Made by a program: the position numbers and the translations under genes
Notes under the pieces: model-generated
The model's input: only the letters and a program-made list of their open reading frames with translations
What the model was told of the DNA's origin: nothing
The model's database searches: none
Source: Euclidia mi
Taxonomy: Eukaryota; Arthropoda; Insecta; Lepidoptera; Erebidae
DNA length: 64,000 bases
Assembly (NCBI GenBank): GCA_944739405.2
Contig: OX123183.2
Location: forward strand, 96,424,729 to 96,488,728
Direction: 5' to 3'
In this document: positions 1 to 12,029 of the stretch, one piece after another
Numbering within the stretch: the first letter of the stretch is position 1
Layout of the letters: each line of letters starts with the position of its first letter

Positions 1-741
1 TTTTCTAAAATAAAAGTAATTTTACCTATATATTTAGATTTTTAATCTATAATGTACATTTATATCACTGTGATATCTATGGGATCAAATTAAATATCTA
101 TTACCCGTACGTTATTCAGCAGCAAAGCTCAAAGCCAAAAATAAAGAAAGGCCATCTAAAACATTGGGACACCACCTTCATCTTAGCAAGCTTCAATTTG
201 AAAATCGTAGCAAATTCCAAAAGATTGAAACTTAGTAAAAATATATATGTATCTAGTTTAGAATTTATTGAAGTGGCAGTTAGGGGACGCAGTTAAATTA
301 GTTCTTCAAGCTTCTGGAATCGACGGAGCAAGTTTCTAGCCCTCCACCTCCCCCATTCACTGGTGAAACGGGCATACATTAAAAGTTTACCGGCAAAATA
401 TAAACATATTGCTAGTTGCAGGGAAAAGTATATTCTGGAATTTTCTATTTTAAATGAAACTGTTTGTCGTTCATCATATAAACTTTTGTTAGTTATGTTC
501 ACTAGGAATTGTTGTTGAGCTTCGAAGCGAATAACTGAAACGTTCATTGGTCTATGGTTGGTATTTTACACAACTTTTCTTGAAATCAATACACTTGTAT
601 ATAATGTCGATGTGAAATAATTTGAGTAAAATTGTAAAGACATTCTTCATTACTTTTGCGACAAGAAAACCCTTTTGGCTTTAGCCAAGTCTTAGTATTT
701 TATTTACGAATATATCATTATTTTAATTTTCCTGATATACT
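1..741. other. AT-rich DNA, no gene seen
   Basis: No convincing coding frame, tRNA or structured repeat is visible. The short open frame on the minus strand near 293-547 has no recognisable domain and is probably chance. Confidence 0.5.
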
Positions 742-1045
742 TTATTTTTTTATAGCATTAGGCGGCAAACGAGCAGACTGATTGCCTGATGGTAAGCAAT
801 TACCGCCGCCCATGGACACAAGCAACACCACATGAGTCACAAGTGCGTTGCCGCCCCTTGGGGTTGGAAAAAGGGATAGGATGAGGAGTGGAATGAGTGA
901 GAAGGAATAGGGGATAGGGCCTCCGGCACTCTCACTCACCGAACGAAACGCAACAGTTACTTTACGTCGATTTTCTGTGAGAGGGTAGTACTTTCCCGGT
1001 CGAGCCGGCCCATTCATGCTGAAATCAGCAAGGCTGTACTACCGT
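742..1045 (-). repeat. Dispersed repeat, probably a LINE 3' region
   Basis: A GC-richer block in AT-rich surroundings. It contains the wording ggcaaacgagcagactgat, then tgatggtaagcaat, then ccgccgcccatggacac, which I recognise from memory as a very common lepidopteran dispersed repeat. The run tttatttttttat at its left edge reads as a poly-A-like tail on the minus strand. The 91-residue open frame inside it has no domain, and I do not regard it as a gene. The LINE at 13,208-13,797 shares the phrase cctgatggtaagc near its tail, so the two may be related 3' regions. Confidence 0.55.
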
Positions 1046-1274
1046 AAAAAACTTTTACTTCAGTGACCAAGGACATATATTTGAAATAATATAGAAAATT
1101 ATACCTACTGGGTAATTACCCACCTTAATTAAGTTAAGTATGAGTTGAGACAGAGCCTTCTCTTAAAAAGACTTCATCACAATGTTAATTTTAACTAAAA
1201 AAATCGGGTATTTCTTGTTAATTAGATGATTTTTATTGTAAAACTAGCACCTACAAACATTGTTGTGAACAATA

Positions 1275-1640
1275 AAAATCGGTCAAGCCGTTTCGGAGTA
1301 GTTTAATTACAAACACTGAGACACGAGATTTCATCAAAAATATGTTTTGTTATTTATATGTTATCTGAACTTAATAAACACTCGATATAATATTTCATTC
1401 AACGTCAACGACCTATTAAAATATTTCATCGTAACACTCCCCTACCCTGTCCTAAATTCCTTTCCCTTCCCAATCCGAAGTACAGGTGGAGAAGATGGCA
1501 GTATGAGTTTTAGGGGATTAAATATTACTTTACCCCAGGAGGGTACCGGACCTACCGGAGAATCCCTCTCTGAGCATCTTCGCTCAGACTGCCCCATCGT
1601 ATCTGGGGGGGGGGGGGGAGGGGTTCGGGCGAAATTAATT
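1275..1640 (+). repeat. Dispersed repeat fragments with a G homopolymer
   Basis: Two repeat-like pieces. Around 1275-1330 lies aaatcggtcaagccgtttcgg, a phrase common in lepidopteran interspersed repeats. Around 1480-1600 lies a GC-rich block (ggtaccggacctaccggag ... ctcagactgccccatcgtatc) followed by about 14 consecutive G. The 98-residue frame across it has no domain and appears fortuitous. Confidence 0.4.
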
Positions 1641-4127
1641 TAGTTTACTGGATATATGTATGGAGAGAAAGCTTGTGGTGACAAACACTCTGTTTAGTCA
1701 CAAGATGATTCATATGTGTACATGGCAAAGGCAAACAGACCGAAGTATGATAGATTTTGTTGTGATAGACGAACGATTGAAAGCAAAAGTGAAAGATACT
1801 AGAGTGTACCGAGGCTTAAACGTGGGTACTGACCACTTTTTGGTTCTTAGCCGCATAGCGGGACTAACCACAAAATGGCGCCATCGTCCTCGCATACACT
1901 CACCTGCCATAAAAAGAGTGAAAGTTGAAAGATTTGAAGAAGAGGATGTACGTAGTCGGTATTAAGAGGAATTGGAAGAAAGATTTAAAGAATTGTTTGA
2001 GGAAGATGATTGCGAGATAGAAGAATTTAAGAATGGAGTAATAGAGACAGCTACACAAGTATGTGGCGTAAGCAAGAGTAAGCATGTTAAGAAGATATGT
2101 AATGAATGGTTGGATCAGGAAGTAAGTAGTGTGGTCGCGGAAAAGCGCAAAGCATGGATGGACTTGCTGGCCATAAGAGCCAACAAAAGGATACAAGGTA
2201 GTGTGACTGTCAATGAGAGGATAGTAAAAGAAAAGTATGACAGGTTGAAATATAAAGTAAAAGAGACAGTGAGAAGAAAGAAAGAAGAATGTAAGGATAA
2301 AGTTGATAGAAAGTTTTCTCAGCATTTTCGGGTCAATATCAAATTATTCTGGCACTTGGTTAGAACAGGCCGAGGCAAAGCTGGAGACTCGAAAGTTGGT
2401 ATGATAAGGGATGTAAATGGAAATATTATAAGAGAGCATGGGGAAGTTTTGGATCAGTGGAAGATGTATTTTGAGAATTTGTTTGAACGAGGAGAAAGTG
2501 AAACTAGGAATATAGTAGCAAATGAGGAAGATTATAGTGAAAGTAATATAAGTATGGAAGAGATACAGTATGCAATGAAAAGTATGAAAACGGGTAAAGC
2601 TGCGGGGTATGACAGGATATCTGCTGAAATGCTCACGGTAGGCGAAGGCGTCACCGCAAGCCTGCTGTACCTACTTTTCAATAAATGTTGGCGGTCCGGT
2701 CGTGTACCAGGTGACTGGAATAAGGCCGTAATTGTGCCACTGTACAAGGGAAAAGGGTCACAGCAGGAATGCAAAAATTATCGCGGTATAAGCCTCCTGA
2801 GTGTTGTTGGCAAATTGTATGCAAAGATACTGATTGAAAGAGTGATCTCTGAAACGGACAGTAAGATTTGGGATGTGTAAACGGGATTTAGAAAGGGAAT
2901 GGGATGTATCGATCAAGTCTTTTCCTTAAGGTGCATTTCAGAGAAAATCTTAAGTAAACACCAGAAGGTTTTCTGCGCCTTTATTGACCTGGAAAAGGCT
3001 TACGATCAAGTGGTGAGGGATGAACTTTGGTCAACACTTTCTGTGTATGGAGTGAACAGCAGTCTGATACGGGCACTTGAATCCTTATACAGGGATTCAA
3101 GTGCCTGTGTCAGAATAAACGGGGCCTACACGGACTGGTTTAACATCGATCGTGGTGTTAGACAGGGATGTGAAGCGTCTCCTTGGCTTTTCACTCTATT
3201 CATGGACAGTTGTTTGACCGATCTGAAAGAGTCTGAATGTGGATTAAGAATGAATGAATCTGTGTTTAAGACCCTGTTATACGCTGACGATCAGGTTCTT
3301 TTTGCGCCGTCGGCGTCTGATTTACAGCAGATGGTCACCGTAATGAATGAGGCATATAAGAAGAAGGGCATGAAAGTGAATGTAAGCAAGACTAAGGTCA
3401 AGGTCATAGAGAGGGAAGACAGTATAACTGAATGTAACATAATGATAGGAGATGAAAAAGTGGAACAAGTGAATGAGTTTGTGTATTTAGGGTCTATGTT
3501 TACGAGAGATGGCAAATGTGAAGGAGATGTTGAAAGGAGAGTGAAAGCAGGAAATAGTGTGAATGGCACCTTACAATCCATCATCAGTAACGAAATTATT
3601 GAAAGTAAGGCTCACCTTGCTGTACTGCAGGGAGTTTTGGCGCCAACGCTGATGTATGGTAGCGAATCATGGGTATGGTAGAAGAAGCATGAAAGTAGAA
3701 TCAATGCTGTGCAGATGAGAGTTTTAAAGAGTATGTGCGGAGTAAGGCTGATAGATAAAATGAAAAACAGTGTGATACGAGAGAAGTGTGGTCTGAAAGA
3801 AGATGTAGTGATAAAGATTGTAAAAGGAATGTTGCGATGGTTTGGACATTTGGAACGGATGGATGAAAGAAGAAATACGAAAGAAGTGTATCGTGTAAGA
3901 ATGAATGGAGATGTCGGTAGGAGGCGCCCAAGATGGACGTACGCCGACCAAATAGGTGACGTACTAAAAAAGGGCCAAATTAAAAGTACCCATAACCGGC
4001 GAGCATGTATGATGAGGTTAATGAATGTCGAGGAAGCGAAAGAGGTGTGTTTGAACCGGAGCATTTGGCGTTCCATAGTCTCTGCCTACCCCAATGGGAG
4101 ACAGGCGTTACGATAGATAGATAGATG
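1640..4127 (+). mobile_element. 5'-truncated RTE-type LINE
   Basis: One non-LTR retrotransposon copy. It begins inside the apurinic-type endonuclease domain, continues through the reverse transcriptase and C-terminal region, and ends in a GATA microsatellite tail (about 4112-4127). The left edge is placed where recognisable endonuclease coding begins, just after the G homopolymer. The catalytic layout and the SAYPNG C-terminus just before a 4-bp simple-repeat tail fit the RTE clade. No target duplication could be assigned, because the 5' edge abuts another repeat. Confidence 0.85.
1660..4116 (+). pseudogene. RTE LINE endonuclease/reverse transcriptase, three nonsense codons
   Basis: About 819 codons lie in one uninterrupted phase, broken only by stops at 1963-1965 (TAA), 2878-2880 (TAA) and 3679-3681 (TAG). 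Residues 1-90 are the C-terminal half of the endonuclease (SMIDFVVID, then GTDHFLVLSR with the catalytic Asp-His pair). The reverse transcriptase follows, with GYDRISAEML near 2610, CAFIDLEKAYDQV near 2970, GVRQGCEASPWLF near 3155 and the catalytic YADD near 3280. The C-terminus (near 3710-4110) carries MLRWFGHLERMD and GRRRPRW motifs and ends SAYPNGRQALR. No frameshift is present, so decay is recent and by point mutation. The terminal TAG at 4114-4116 is supplied by the GATA tail itself. The product would copy LINE RNA into nicked chromosomal DNA. This copy cannot be functional, because the endonuclease is truncated. Confidence 0.9.
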
Positions 4128-4947
4128 CTATCATACTGGCAATTTCGCGATTAGTTTCCATAACGGCACAATTGCTCTCCAACTTACACATATTCCAACT
4201 ATGTTGGAGTATTTAATTGACTTTCCTCTCCGTTGTTCTATAAGCGGCAATAGCTAATCTACATTCAAATACACCACACCAGCAATAAGCAATAAGCCAA
4301 CCAGGTAAAATGGACCGTAGCACGGTAATAATGTTTTGTTAAACAGGTTGATGGGGGAAATATTGTTCAGGTTGTGAGGGTCAATTAACACCGGTCGTAA
4401 GGATGGTGTACGGTACTCGTCTGTCAGTGTAAGTAATTAAGTTACGCAGCATAAATGAAGAGTCTCGTGCTATCTAGAACTGTAATTAGTTTATGCGTCA
4501 ATTGAGACCCTTATTGTATGGTGGAAATGGAAATTTTACATGCTGCCTAGTTTTCCTGTTTTTAATTAAAATTGAATTATTACATAAGAATTGTATTGTT
4601 ATTAGTCTTCCTAAGTGGCATGTGACTAGCTAAGAGTAAAACTGAAGTATCTTATAGAAAAGACATGAGGAAATTAATTAACGTACCTAGTTATCCAAAA
4701 AAGCGAATTATGTTTATTATTGTAAAAAATAGCAAGTGATAACCTGCGCTTTTTTAAATAGATGTAGAATCGAGGTTCTTGTGATATGCAGTAAATTATT
4801 TTGTTATAGCTTGGTAAATTTTGAAGCACCCATTCATAATCTGCTGTTATGGCAAGCGTAGCATATGAAAGATTGATACGAAAGGTATCAATTGCATTAT
4901 TGGCGGTGGTCATTGAGTCGTAGAATAATATAATTTCTCGCTATTTA
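4128..4947. other. AT-rich DNA, no gene seen
   Basis: No domain-bearing frame or clear repeat was recognised. Short open frames on the minus strand look fortuitous. Confidence 0.5.
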
Positions 4948-5084
4948 CCGGCGAGCATCTATGAAAAGAGTAATGAGTGTAGAGGAAGCGCGTGAGGTCT
5001 GTAAGGATAGAAGCAAGTGGCGTTCCGTTGTCACTGCCTACCCCGACGGGAAAAAGGCGTGAGTATATGTATGTATGTATGTAT
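4948..5084 (+). mobile_element. RTE LINE 3' fragment with ATGT tail
   Basis: Same family as the LINE ending at 4127. The frame reads RRASMKRVMSVEEAREVC, and later SVVTAYPDGKKA followed by TGA at 5061-5063, then a (TATG)n tail. It is a heavily 5'-truncated insertion of about 137 bp. The flanks share only about six bases (tattta), so the target duplication is uncertain. Confidence 0.85.
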
Positions 5085-6369
5085 TTATTGGGGATTAATT
5101 TAGTCGTAATCGAATTAATATTTCAATTGTTAATTTTAAATCCGCTAGTTATAAGGCGACCCTGCGTTAAAATTTGATGTAAGTTCAACTACAGCTCCCA
5201 CGGTACACGCAAATTTTTATGTACCGTCAGCTACAAGTCTAATTAACCATCATTATCAAAATATTCGATCCCTACATGGATTTTGAAATTCGAGATTCGT
5301 GTTTGACATATTTTGTATGGAGCTAATGTCAAAAACTAATCTTAAATCTACAGATCGAATATTGAATTTCGTAGTTAGTGTTATACCAGTTGCATATAAG
5401 ACTTGTCGCCTTGGAGACCAGCGTCTGCTTACTAGTCTTACCATATTTGACAGAATATAAAAGTCTAATTAACCATTAGTCCATATACATTCACATGATT
5501 TTGGTGATAATGGCTATATCATCCGAACTAATTATTATTCTCAATACAATTTAGGATTGTTAGACAAAGAAAACGTACGTAATGATAATTTATAAACTTA
5601 ATAATAATCGAGGAGTTTTACTACATACAAGATTAGGCAAAGATTTTGAGATGTGTAGCAACTTTTGTAGTTGACTCTACATATATTTTAAGTCCCTGAA
5701 GACTATTCCACTTTTTCTTATAAGTTGCATATCGATTTTGAATCGTTCTGTTGCTGTTAAAAGAAAGTAATTAAGTATTAGCTGTCCACTGATTATATCA
5801 ATCCTATGAAAGCAAAAAATATTTAAATTTGCTTTCATAGGATTCAATTATGGTATAAATTGCATTCATTTGTGAATATTCCTTACGTGCCAACATAACC
5901 GCATAGCGAATTGTGATCTATTTAATCCATTAAAACCACTTTAACACAATTGCGGTAAACCATTGCAAATTCATTTCACAGTTAATATTGAAAACGGTGT
6001 TAATTTATACACTAAATGTGACACTACCACCTTGGACTAAGAACTACATATAAACTCACGCTCAATGGCACAGTCAGCGTAAATGAATGCCTTAAAAACA
6101 TGTTATAAAAATTCACATTTCACTTGGTTAATGTATTGTACATTTTTATTCCATCATTATATTAATTTTCATTCATTTATGAACAAATATGTATTTTACA
6201 AAACATACATTGTCTCTTAGCTGCAATTTTTGAGGATCTATGTCCTGACTCATTTGACACGTTTAAATTCTTATAAGACATTTTTGGCCGATGAATATTT
6301 TTACGATTTGGACATCTACACTCAAAACAGCAGTTTGTGGGTGAGAAATGTTTGAACAATATACATAGG
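5085..6369. other. AT-rich DNA, no gene seen
   Basis: No coding or RNA gene was recognised apart from the hairpin listed at 5801-5843. Confidence 0.5.
5801..5843. repeat. Perfect 16-bp inverted repeat (hairpin)
   Basis: Arms 5801-5816 (atcctatgaaagcaaa) and 5828-5843 (its exact complement) are separated by 11 bases. It could be a small MITE core or a stem-loop. No promoter or RNA gene context is visible. Confidence 0.8.
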
Positions 6370-6760
6370 TTGGTAGCGCCATCTACCTTCCTATCGATAA
6401 CTAATTACATCGACGTCAATCGTTCTTCGCTTGCTTGTCCAATGCGAGCGATGCCTTTTGTTTCCGTCCCTGTCTATCCTATTCCCTACAAGGGGCACGC
6501 CTTTCGCTGATTCGTCGCTGCGTTCATCGACGCGAGAGACAGTCGAGAATAATCCGTGTCGCGCTGAGCACATGTACCGCACCGCTATATTTTTACCGCT
6601 TTACACCATAAAACGCAATAAACCGCCCGCGAGTGAAGTGATTTGTGTAGTTCTGGGTTGGATCCAGACGGAGTAATCAGCGAACAGCCCGACTCCTCGA
6701 AGACACCAGGACGAAGACACCAGGGGCCGCCATTTTGTCAAGGTAAGGCGTGTCCTTAGA
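6370..6760 (+). other. GC-rich island, possible first exon or LTR-like segment
   Basis: This stretch is clearly richer in GC and CpG than its neighbours. It ends with ccgccattttgtcaag followed by GTAAG, a good splice-donor match. It also contains an AATAAA-like motif (cgcaataaaccgcccgcg). It could be a host 5' untranslated exon with promoter, or the U3-R-U5 part of an LTR. Neither reading is supported by a coding sequence nearby. The two open frames across it on opposite strands have no domain. Confidence 0.3.
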
Positions 6761-7220
6761 ATATCCTATACCCACTCACCCTCCTCTTCCCTTATCCTTT
6801 CTAAACTCGCCCTCATACAGTCCACAATATTAATCCTTCTCCAAATCGCCTAGAACATTCGGTTCGCCGAAACATAGGTCTTAATTCAAATTCACAGCAT
6901 GAAACGTGTATTCATATCCATTCATATATACCAAATATGTATTTTACTAAACATAAATTGTCTTGACAGTTCATTGGGGTCCACAAAGTGGCTATTCAAT
7001 ATAAAGCACGTGGTGGTCCCTTTTACCAATTATTATAATTAACTACGAGAGGAAGTGACCTCTTGGGCTTTGAGGAGTAAACTTTGTAATGCCTCGCCTG
7101 CTTGGGCAGATTGATGGCAACAAGACTTGGAACTTAAGTCAATATTGCGTTGTTGGAAGTTTGCATAGAGGTATTTGCGTAGGGTTATGATGTATCCGTA
7201 AGTACTTACGTTGTCTTTTA

Positions 7221-7266
7221 TGGAGTTATATTTGTATCTGCAAAAGCATATACAAATATAACTCCA
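7221..7266. repeat. Perfect 17-bp inverted repeat (hairpin)
   Basis: Arms 7221-7237 (tggagttatatttgtat) and 7250-7266 are exact complements with a 12-base loop. Confidence 0.8.
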
Positions 7267-9462
7267 TCACACTAAAAAGTTGTATCCTTACTAGTTTAAT
7301 CTTCTATAGGTAATAAGCCTAAAGCTGAGCATAATTGGCAAGTATAGTTGTTTAAATTGACATAATCACAAATGTTTTACAGGTTAACAAAAAAATCCTA
7401 AATTTTACGCTTTTTTACATAATGCCTTAAGTAGGTACATGCCATGATATATTTATAGATACTAATTACTTATTATTTTATAATATAGAAATCAAATGTC
7501 TGTTAAAGAAATCTCTAAATCAATTCAAAACTGAATATTTAAAAGTACCTATTTCGTATAACTTCGTCTAATAAACTAAACTTTAACAAAAGAGTCGAAA
7601 CTGTCGAAAGTAATTCAATATTCCCTTTTAGAACTTGTTTATTTCAAAGTTCAGATTTAGTTGGTGCAAACAAGTTACAGGTACCTACGTATGGAGTATA
7701 ATCGTTGGACGGTATGATTCAAAAACGCAACGGTCTGTGGCGAAAACAATATGTTATCGTTTACAACAAGTTATGGCATACATAATATAAATAAACTAAA
7801 AAGCACTTAACATGTACTACCTACTTACAGTTTTTGATAACAATGAAAGTGCAAAGAACAAATAAATAAAAAACGCAGTTATGATCGCATTATTAACATT
7901 GTCAACCTTCTATTGCCCTGACATTAATTATGGCATGGGATGTATCTGTCATGGATGACTGCCTTGAGTCACCCCGTAGGCGGCTCAAAGTCAAATAATT
8001 ACGCATGAAGGTAATATATGCACTATACTAGTACGTACCAGAGACCACTTACTTGGTTTGCGGTATGGGTACAACTCGCAAAAGCTCAAAAGTAAATCAA
8101 TTGACAGCTGGACTTTACTAAGATGTTAAATACAAATGTTAAAAAATAAGAAATATTTTAGTTGTTCATTATAGTTGTCGAAGCACATAAGGACCAACAT
8201 AAAAGTCAATTAATACATCAATACTGAAATGCCTTCGATTTAGCTACGAAAATTTCACAAAATCTCTTGAATATCCAAGGTAAACTATCGCAAGAGACAT
8301 AAATAAAAATACCGAACAGTTGGTGAAAACTATCCAAGTTGTCGCACGCCATATAACCTGCAGTGTCCAACACAGTTTGCCAGTTACGTAAGCTGCCAAA
8401 CTGTTCGGAGGATATCTCGTGTGGAGGCATAACACGTGTGTCGTCATGTTTATGTTCCTACAAGATAGATATTTACTAGTTTCTCTTATGTTCTGTGATA
8501 CTTCTCTCCGCTATGTAATACACATATGATACGATGCATTTATGTGAAGTAGGTTTTACGCTAGCTTTATGTTATTCCAAAGACGTAGGTAAATAAAAAA
8601 TAAACGCTTACTTAATAGGAGTAACAAAAAGATTCAGGAAATTCAGTGATTTGTTAAGTCATATTAACTACTATTAATCTTAGCTTAGCTAATCCATAGA
8701 TTAAGCTTATCATTTTAGTATTGGAAGACAAATACAGCTGTGAAGCGATTTTGTGTAAAAAATATATTATTCAATTTTATAAAACTACATTTTCAAATTG
8801 ATTTATTCGCTTATACCTATAAAATGTTCAGTGCCGTAAAAATGGAAATAACAATAAACTCCCAACATATAAATTAGCTGCAACAGCAAAATTTGAGTCG
8901 ACGAAGTTTCTCTGAGCAAGTTTTGTATCATTATTTCTGTTCCAACCAAATAAATATATACAAGATGAAGTTGGTTCATTATAGTTTTTATTTTCTGTTT
9001 TATTATGTTCGATGTGATTGAGTATAAAGAGGAACGAATGAATGAATGCTGAGTGAACGGAGAACAAACCGCTAATAAAACGGTTCAATGTTGGCTGTTT
9101 AAGTGGAAAACTTGGGATTGGCTAAGCTAAGATCGGTTTCTGTAAATGTTTAGTCTAGACGGGTTATTAAAAATTTATTTCTCATAGAATTTGATAATGT
9201 CTCGATGGTTTTCTTAGTATTAACATAATATAACGATTTGATTGAATGCTTGCATTGCGTATTCGGGTCTTTATTTAACCAAAAGTTATATTGTATGATG
9301 AAAGTTATGAACTCCGTCGACTAAACTCCTTTCTATTCGCTAACGAAAGTTGTTTCTTAAGTTATAATATTAAAATAGGTATTGAAATTATAGTTTGAAT
9401 ATATTTAAATCTTGTTGAAGAGTAAATTGGCTCCTAATTTATAAAATCCAGACTTTCGCAGT

Positions 9463-9511
9463 TAAATTTTTCTTTCATGTAAACTTCACAACTACATGAA
9501 AGAAAAATTTC
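9463..9511. repeat. Perfect 18-bp inverted repeat (hairpin)
   Basis: Arms near 9463-9480 (aaatttttctttcatgta) and 9494-9511 are exact complements around a short loop. This resembles the other small hairpins in this half of the window. Confidence 0.75.
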
Positions 9512-9659
9512 ACAGCGAATGGTGTACGTAAATTTCTTGAACTTTGGCATCGCTGTAAATATTTATAAGTCATATTATACTTCATGAGGTACAATTAAGG
9601 CTATTCATAATATCTTAAACATTGTTAGGCTTCCAACATCACTTAATAAAACTTTTATT

Positions 9660-10211
9660 TTTTCTGATAGGCTAGGTCACAATTTTGGTAGTCTTCTCAG
9701 TGAGTACACAAATCAGTGTGTTATAAATTATTGTAGGCCAGGGGATAGTTACAGTAGTTTAGTTAAACAGATTAAGTTACACCCCTTAGATAAGAGTAGT
9801 ACTGCCATATTATTGTTTGGTAATAGTTTAACTGTAAAGAGACAGGACATCATAGAATGTGTTGAATTGTCATTAGAACGTAATTCCAAATTTTGTTGTA
9901 AATTTATTTTAGGTGCCTTGCCTTACTCAAATAACTTAACACATACACAAAACATGCACATACACTCATTAAATATGTTATTGTATAACATAACTTGTCG
10001 TCATAGTGACGCAATATTGTTTTTTGACGCTAATAAATTTATTAGTAAATTTATTTTAACAAAAGATACAATGTATCTGCCATTTTACATTAAGCGACAA
10101 ATTGCTAAGTTATTAGCATACAATTTACAGCAAGGCCTTGTGTTGACAATTTATTTGATAGGGTTAGTACATGTACTAACAATGTTTTTATTGACACATC
10201 TTGTGATTTAA
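9660..10211 (+). pseudogene. LINE ORF1 fragment, SGNH/GDSL esterase-like
   Basis: The frame is open from about 9667 to 10,211, further upstream than its first Met. It reads LGHNFGSLLSEYTN and later STAILLFGNSLTVKRQD and KFILGALPYS. This pattern resembles the esterase domain that CR1-group LINEs encode in ORF1. The usual Ser-containing GDS box is not visible, because the 5' part is missing. About 180 residues remain. The family call rests on pattern memory and on the ORF2 that follows, so it is moderate. Confidence 0.5.
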
Positions 10212-10229
10212 ACTCCAAGATAGGACAAC

Positions 10230-11730
10230 AGTTAGGCTGCAGTATTTGAATATAGTACACCAAAACATGCAGGGCCTATCTGGCAAAGAATTAGAGTTAA
10301 GTTTATTTCTAGAAAAATATCTTCATCTTTAGACGCTGGAAATTTTTTTGCTTAGCAGTGTACCTGAATGCACGAGCGTGTTTAGATTCGAGCACGTTAC
10401 CCCGCGAGATATATTGATCGCATATAATTCAATTAACATTAAAAATACCGGCGACTTTTGGGGCATTTTAATTTAAATTTTAGGTACTATAGTTGAGACT
10501 GTTGCGCCTTACCTCTCTATAATTTTTAACCAATGTTTTGACCTAGGCGTATTTCCGGATTTGATGAAATTAAGTAAAATCATACCTTTAAATCTAAAAT
10601 GACATAAATAATTTTAGGCCCATCTCTATCTTGCCGGCATTTAGTTAAATATTTGAAAATATTTTATTAAAGCAGCTATTAAGACACTTTAATTTAAATA
10701 GTCTGCTTCACAAAGATCAATACGGATTTACTAAAGGTAGATCCACTACTGATGCGGGTGTTGCTCTCATAAAACAAGTTTATAATGCTTGGGAGTCGTC
10801 TAAAAATGCTATCGGAGTATTCTGTGACCTCTCAAAAGCATTTGATTGCGTTCATCACGCCACTACGGTGTAGAGGAAACCGCACTTAGTGTTGTCGAGT
10901 CGTACCTGCGGCAGAGATTTCAGTGCGTCGATGTAAATGGGACTACATCCTCTAAATTACCTATAGAGTTAGGCGTTCCACAAGGTTCAATTTTAGGTCC
11001 TTTTCTATTCCTTGTATATATTAATGACTTACCTTTTTATTTAAAAAAACATCTGTGATGTTGTACTTTTTGCGGATGATACGTCACTTGCTTTTAAAGT
11101 AGACAGGAATAGGAATCAATTTGATGATGTAAATAATGCACTTATACAGGTTACACAATGGTTTACGGAAAACAACCTAGTACTTAATTCTAAAAAAACT
11201 AAATGCGTTAAATTTGCTTTACCTGACGTTAGACAACTGGGACCTAATATTATGCTAGATAGGGAGGAACTTGACACAGTTGACTCGACAGTGTTTTTTT
11301 CTAGATAATAAGTTATAATGGGGTGCACATATAGCATGTCTCTCAGGAAAGCTCAGTTCTGCTGCGTTTGCTGTCAGAAAAGTTAGACAACTTACTGATG
11401 TCAACACGGCTCGTTTAGTGTATTTTAGCTATTTTTATAGTGTCATGTCCTACGGCATTTTGTTATGGGGCAAAGCTGCGGATATCCAGAATATTTTCGT
11501 ACTACAGAAACGAGCGGTACGAGCAATATACATGTTAGGTGCAAAAGATACTCTTAGGAAACGCTTTAAGTCTATAGGGATTCTTACAGTAGCCTTGCAA
11601 TTTTTAGTTGCTAATATATTGTATATTAGGCAAAATATAGGATTATTTACTACAAAAAGTGACAAACATAACATAAATAATGAAAAAATCATCGTTTACA
11701 TAAAGTTAATAATTCTTTTGTAGGGCTAGG
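10230..11730 (+). pseudogene. LINE ORF2 reverse transcriptase, deleted and frameshifted
   Basis: The ORF2 start is visible near 10,235-10,310 (VHQNMQGLSGKELELSLFLEKYL), and then the endonuclease is deleted. Reverse transcriptase motifs are DQYGFTKGRSTTDAG near 10,716, DLSKAFDCVHH near 10,830, GVPQGSILGPFLFLVYINDL near 10,970 and VLFADDTSL near 11,064. The frame breaks after YINDLPFYLKKHL through one extra A. The C-terminal WGKAADIQNIFVLQKRAVRA block lies at 11,468-11,530. Comparison with copy 2 shows each lesion clearly. Confidence 0.85.
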
Positions 11731-11760
11731 TATTCGTATATACAATAAAATACCAATTAG

Positions 11761-12029
11761 TAATAATAATAATAATAATAATATTCTATCACATACACAC
11801 AACACCATCTAGTCCCAAACTAAGCAGAGCTTGTACTATGGGTACTAGATAATGGATAAATATACATATATACTTTTTTTTGTAAATACATACATATTAT
11901 ACATAGAAACACCCAGACCAAGACAAACATCCATGTTCATGCACACAAATGTTTGACTTGAGCGGGAATCGAACCCGCGACCATCGGCGTAGCAGTCGCT
12001 TACACTCCCGCTGCGCCAACCGGTCGTCT
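11761..12029 (-). mobile_element. tRNA-derived SINE inserted in LINE copy 1
   Basis: Read on the minus strand, it starts with a tRNA-like head: the A-box region ggttggcgcagcgggagt and B-box ggttcgattcccgctcaag (near 11,965-12,025). It ends in a tail of ATT repeats (11,761-11,781). It is flanked by AATTAG at 11,755-11,760 and 12,030-12,035. Copy 2 of the same LINE lacks this insert at the matching position, which proves the boundaries. The head is degenerate tRNA, not a functional tRNA gene. Confidence 0.9.

Larger units (their letters stand above)
6761..9654. other. AT-rich intergenic DNA, no gene seen
   Basis: No domain-bearing frame was found on either strand. Small open frames around 8218-8447 and 8828-9088 are unrecognised and probably fortuitous. 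Two hairpins are listed separately. Confidence 0.5.

Noticed and set aside
6431..6676. Host protein-coding exon in the GC-rich island
   Set aside because: The frames on both strands lack domains and only the donor-like GTAAG supports an exon. Listed only as a low-confidence island.
9813..10211. Independent host gene of 132 residues
   Set aside because: The frame continues upstream and is followed at once by the start of a LINE ORF2, so it belongs to the LINE ORF1.
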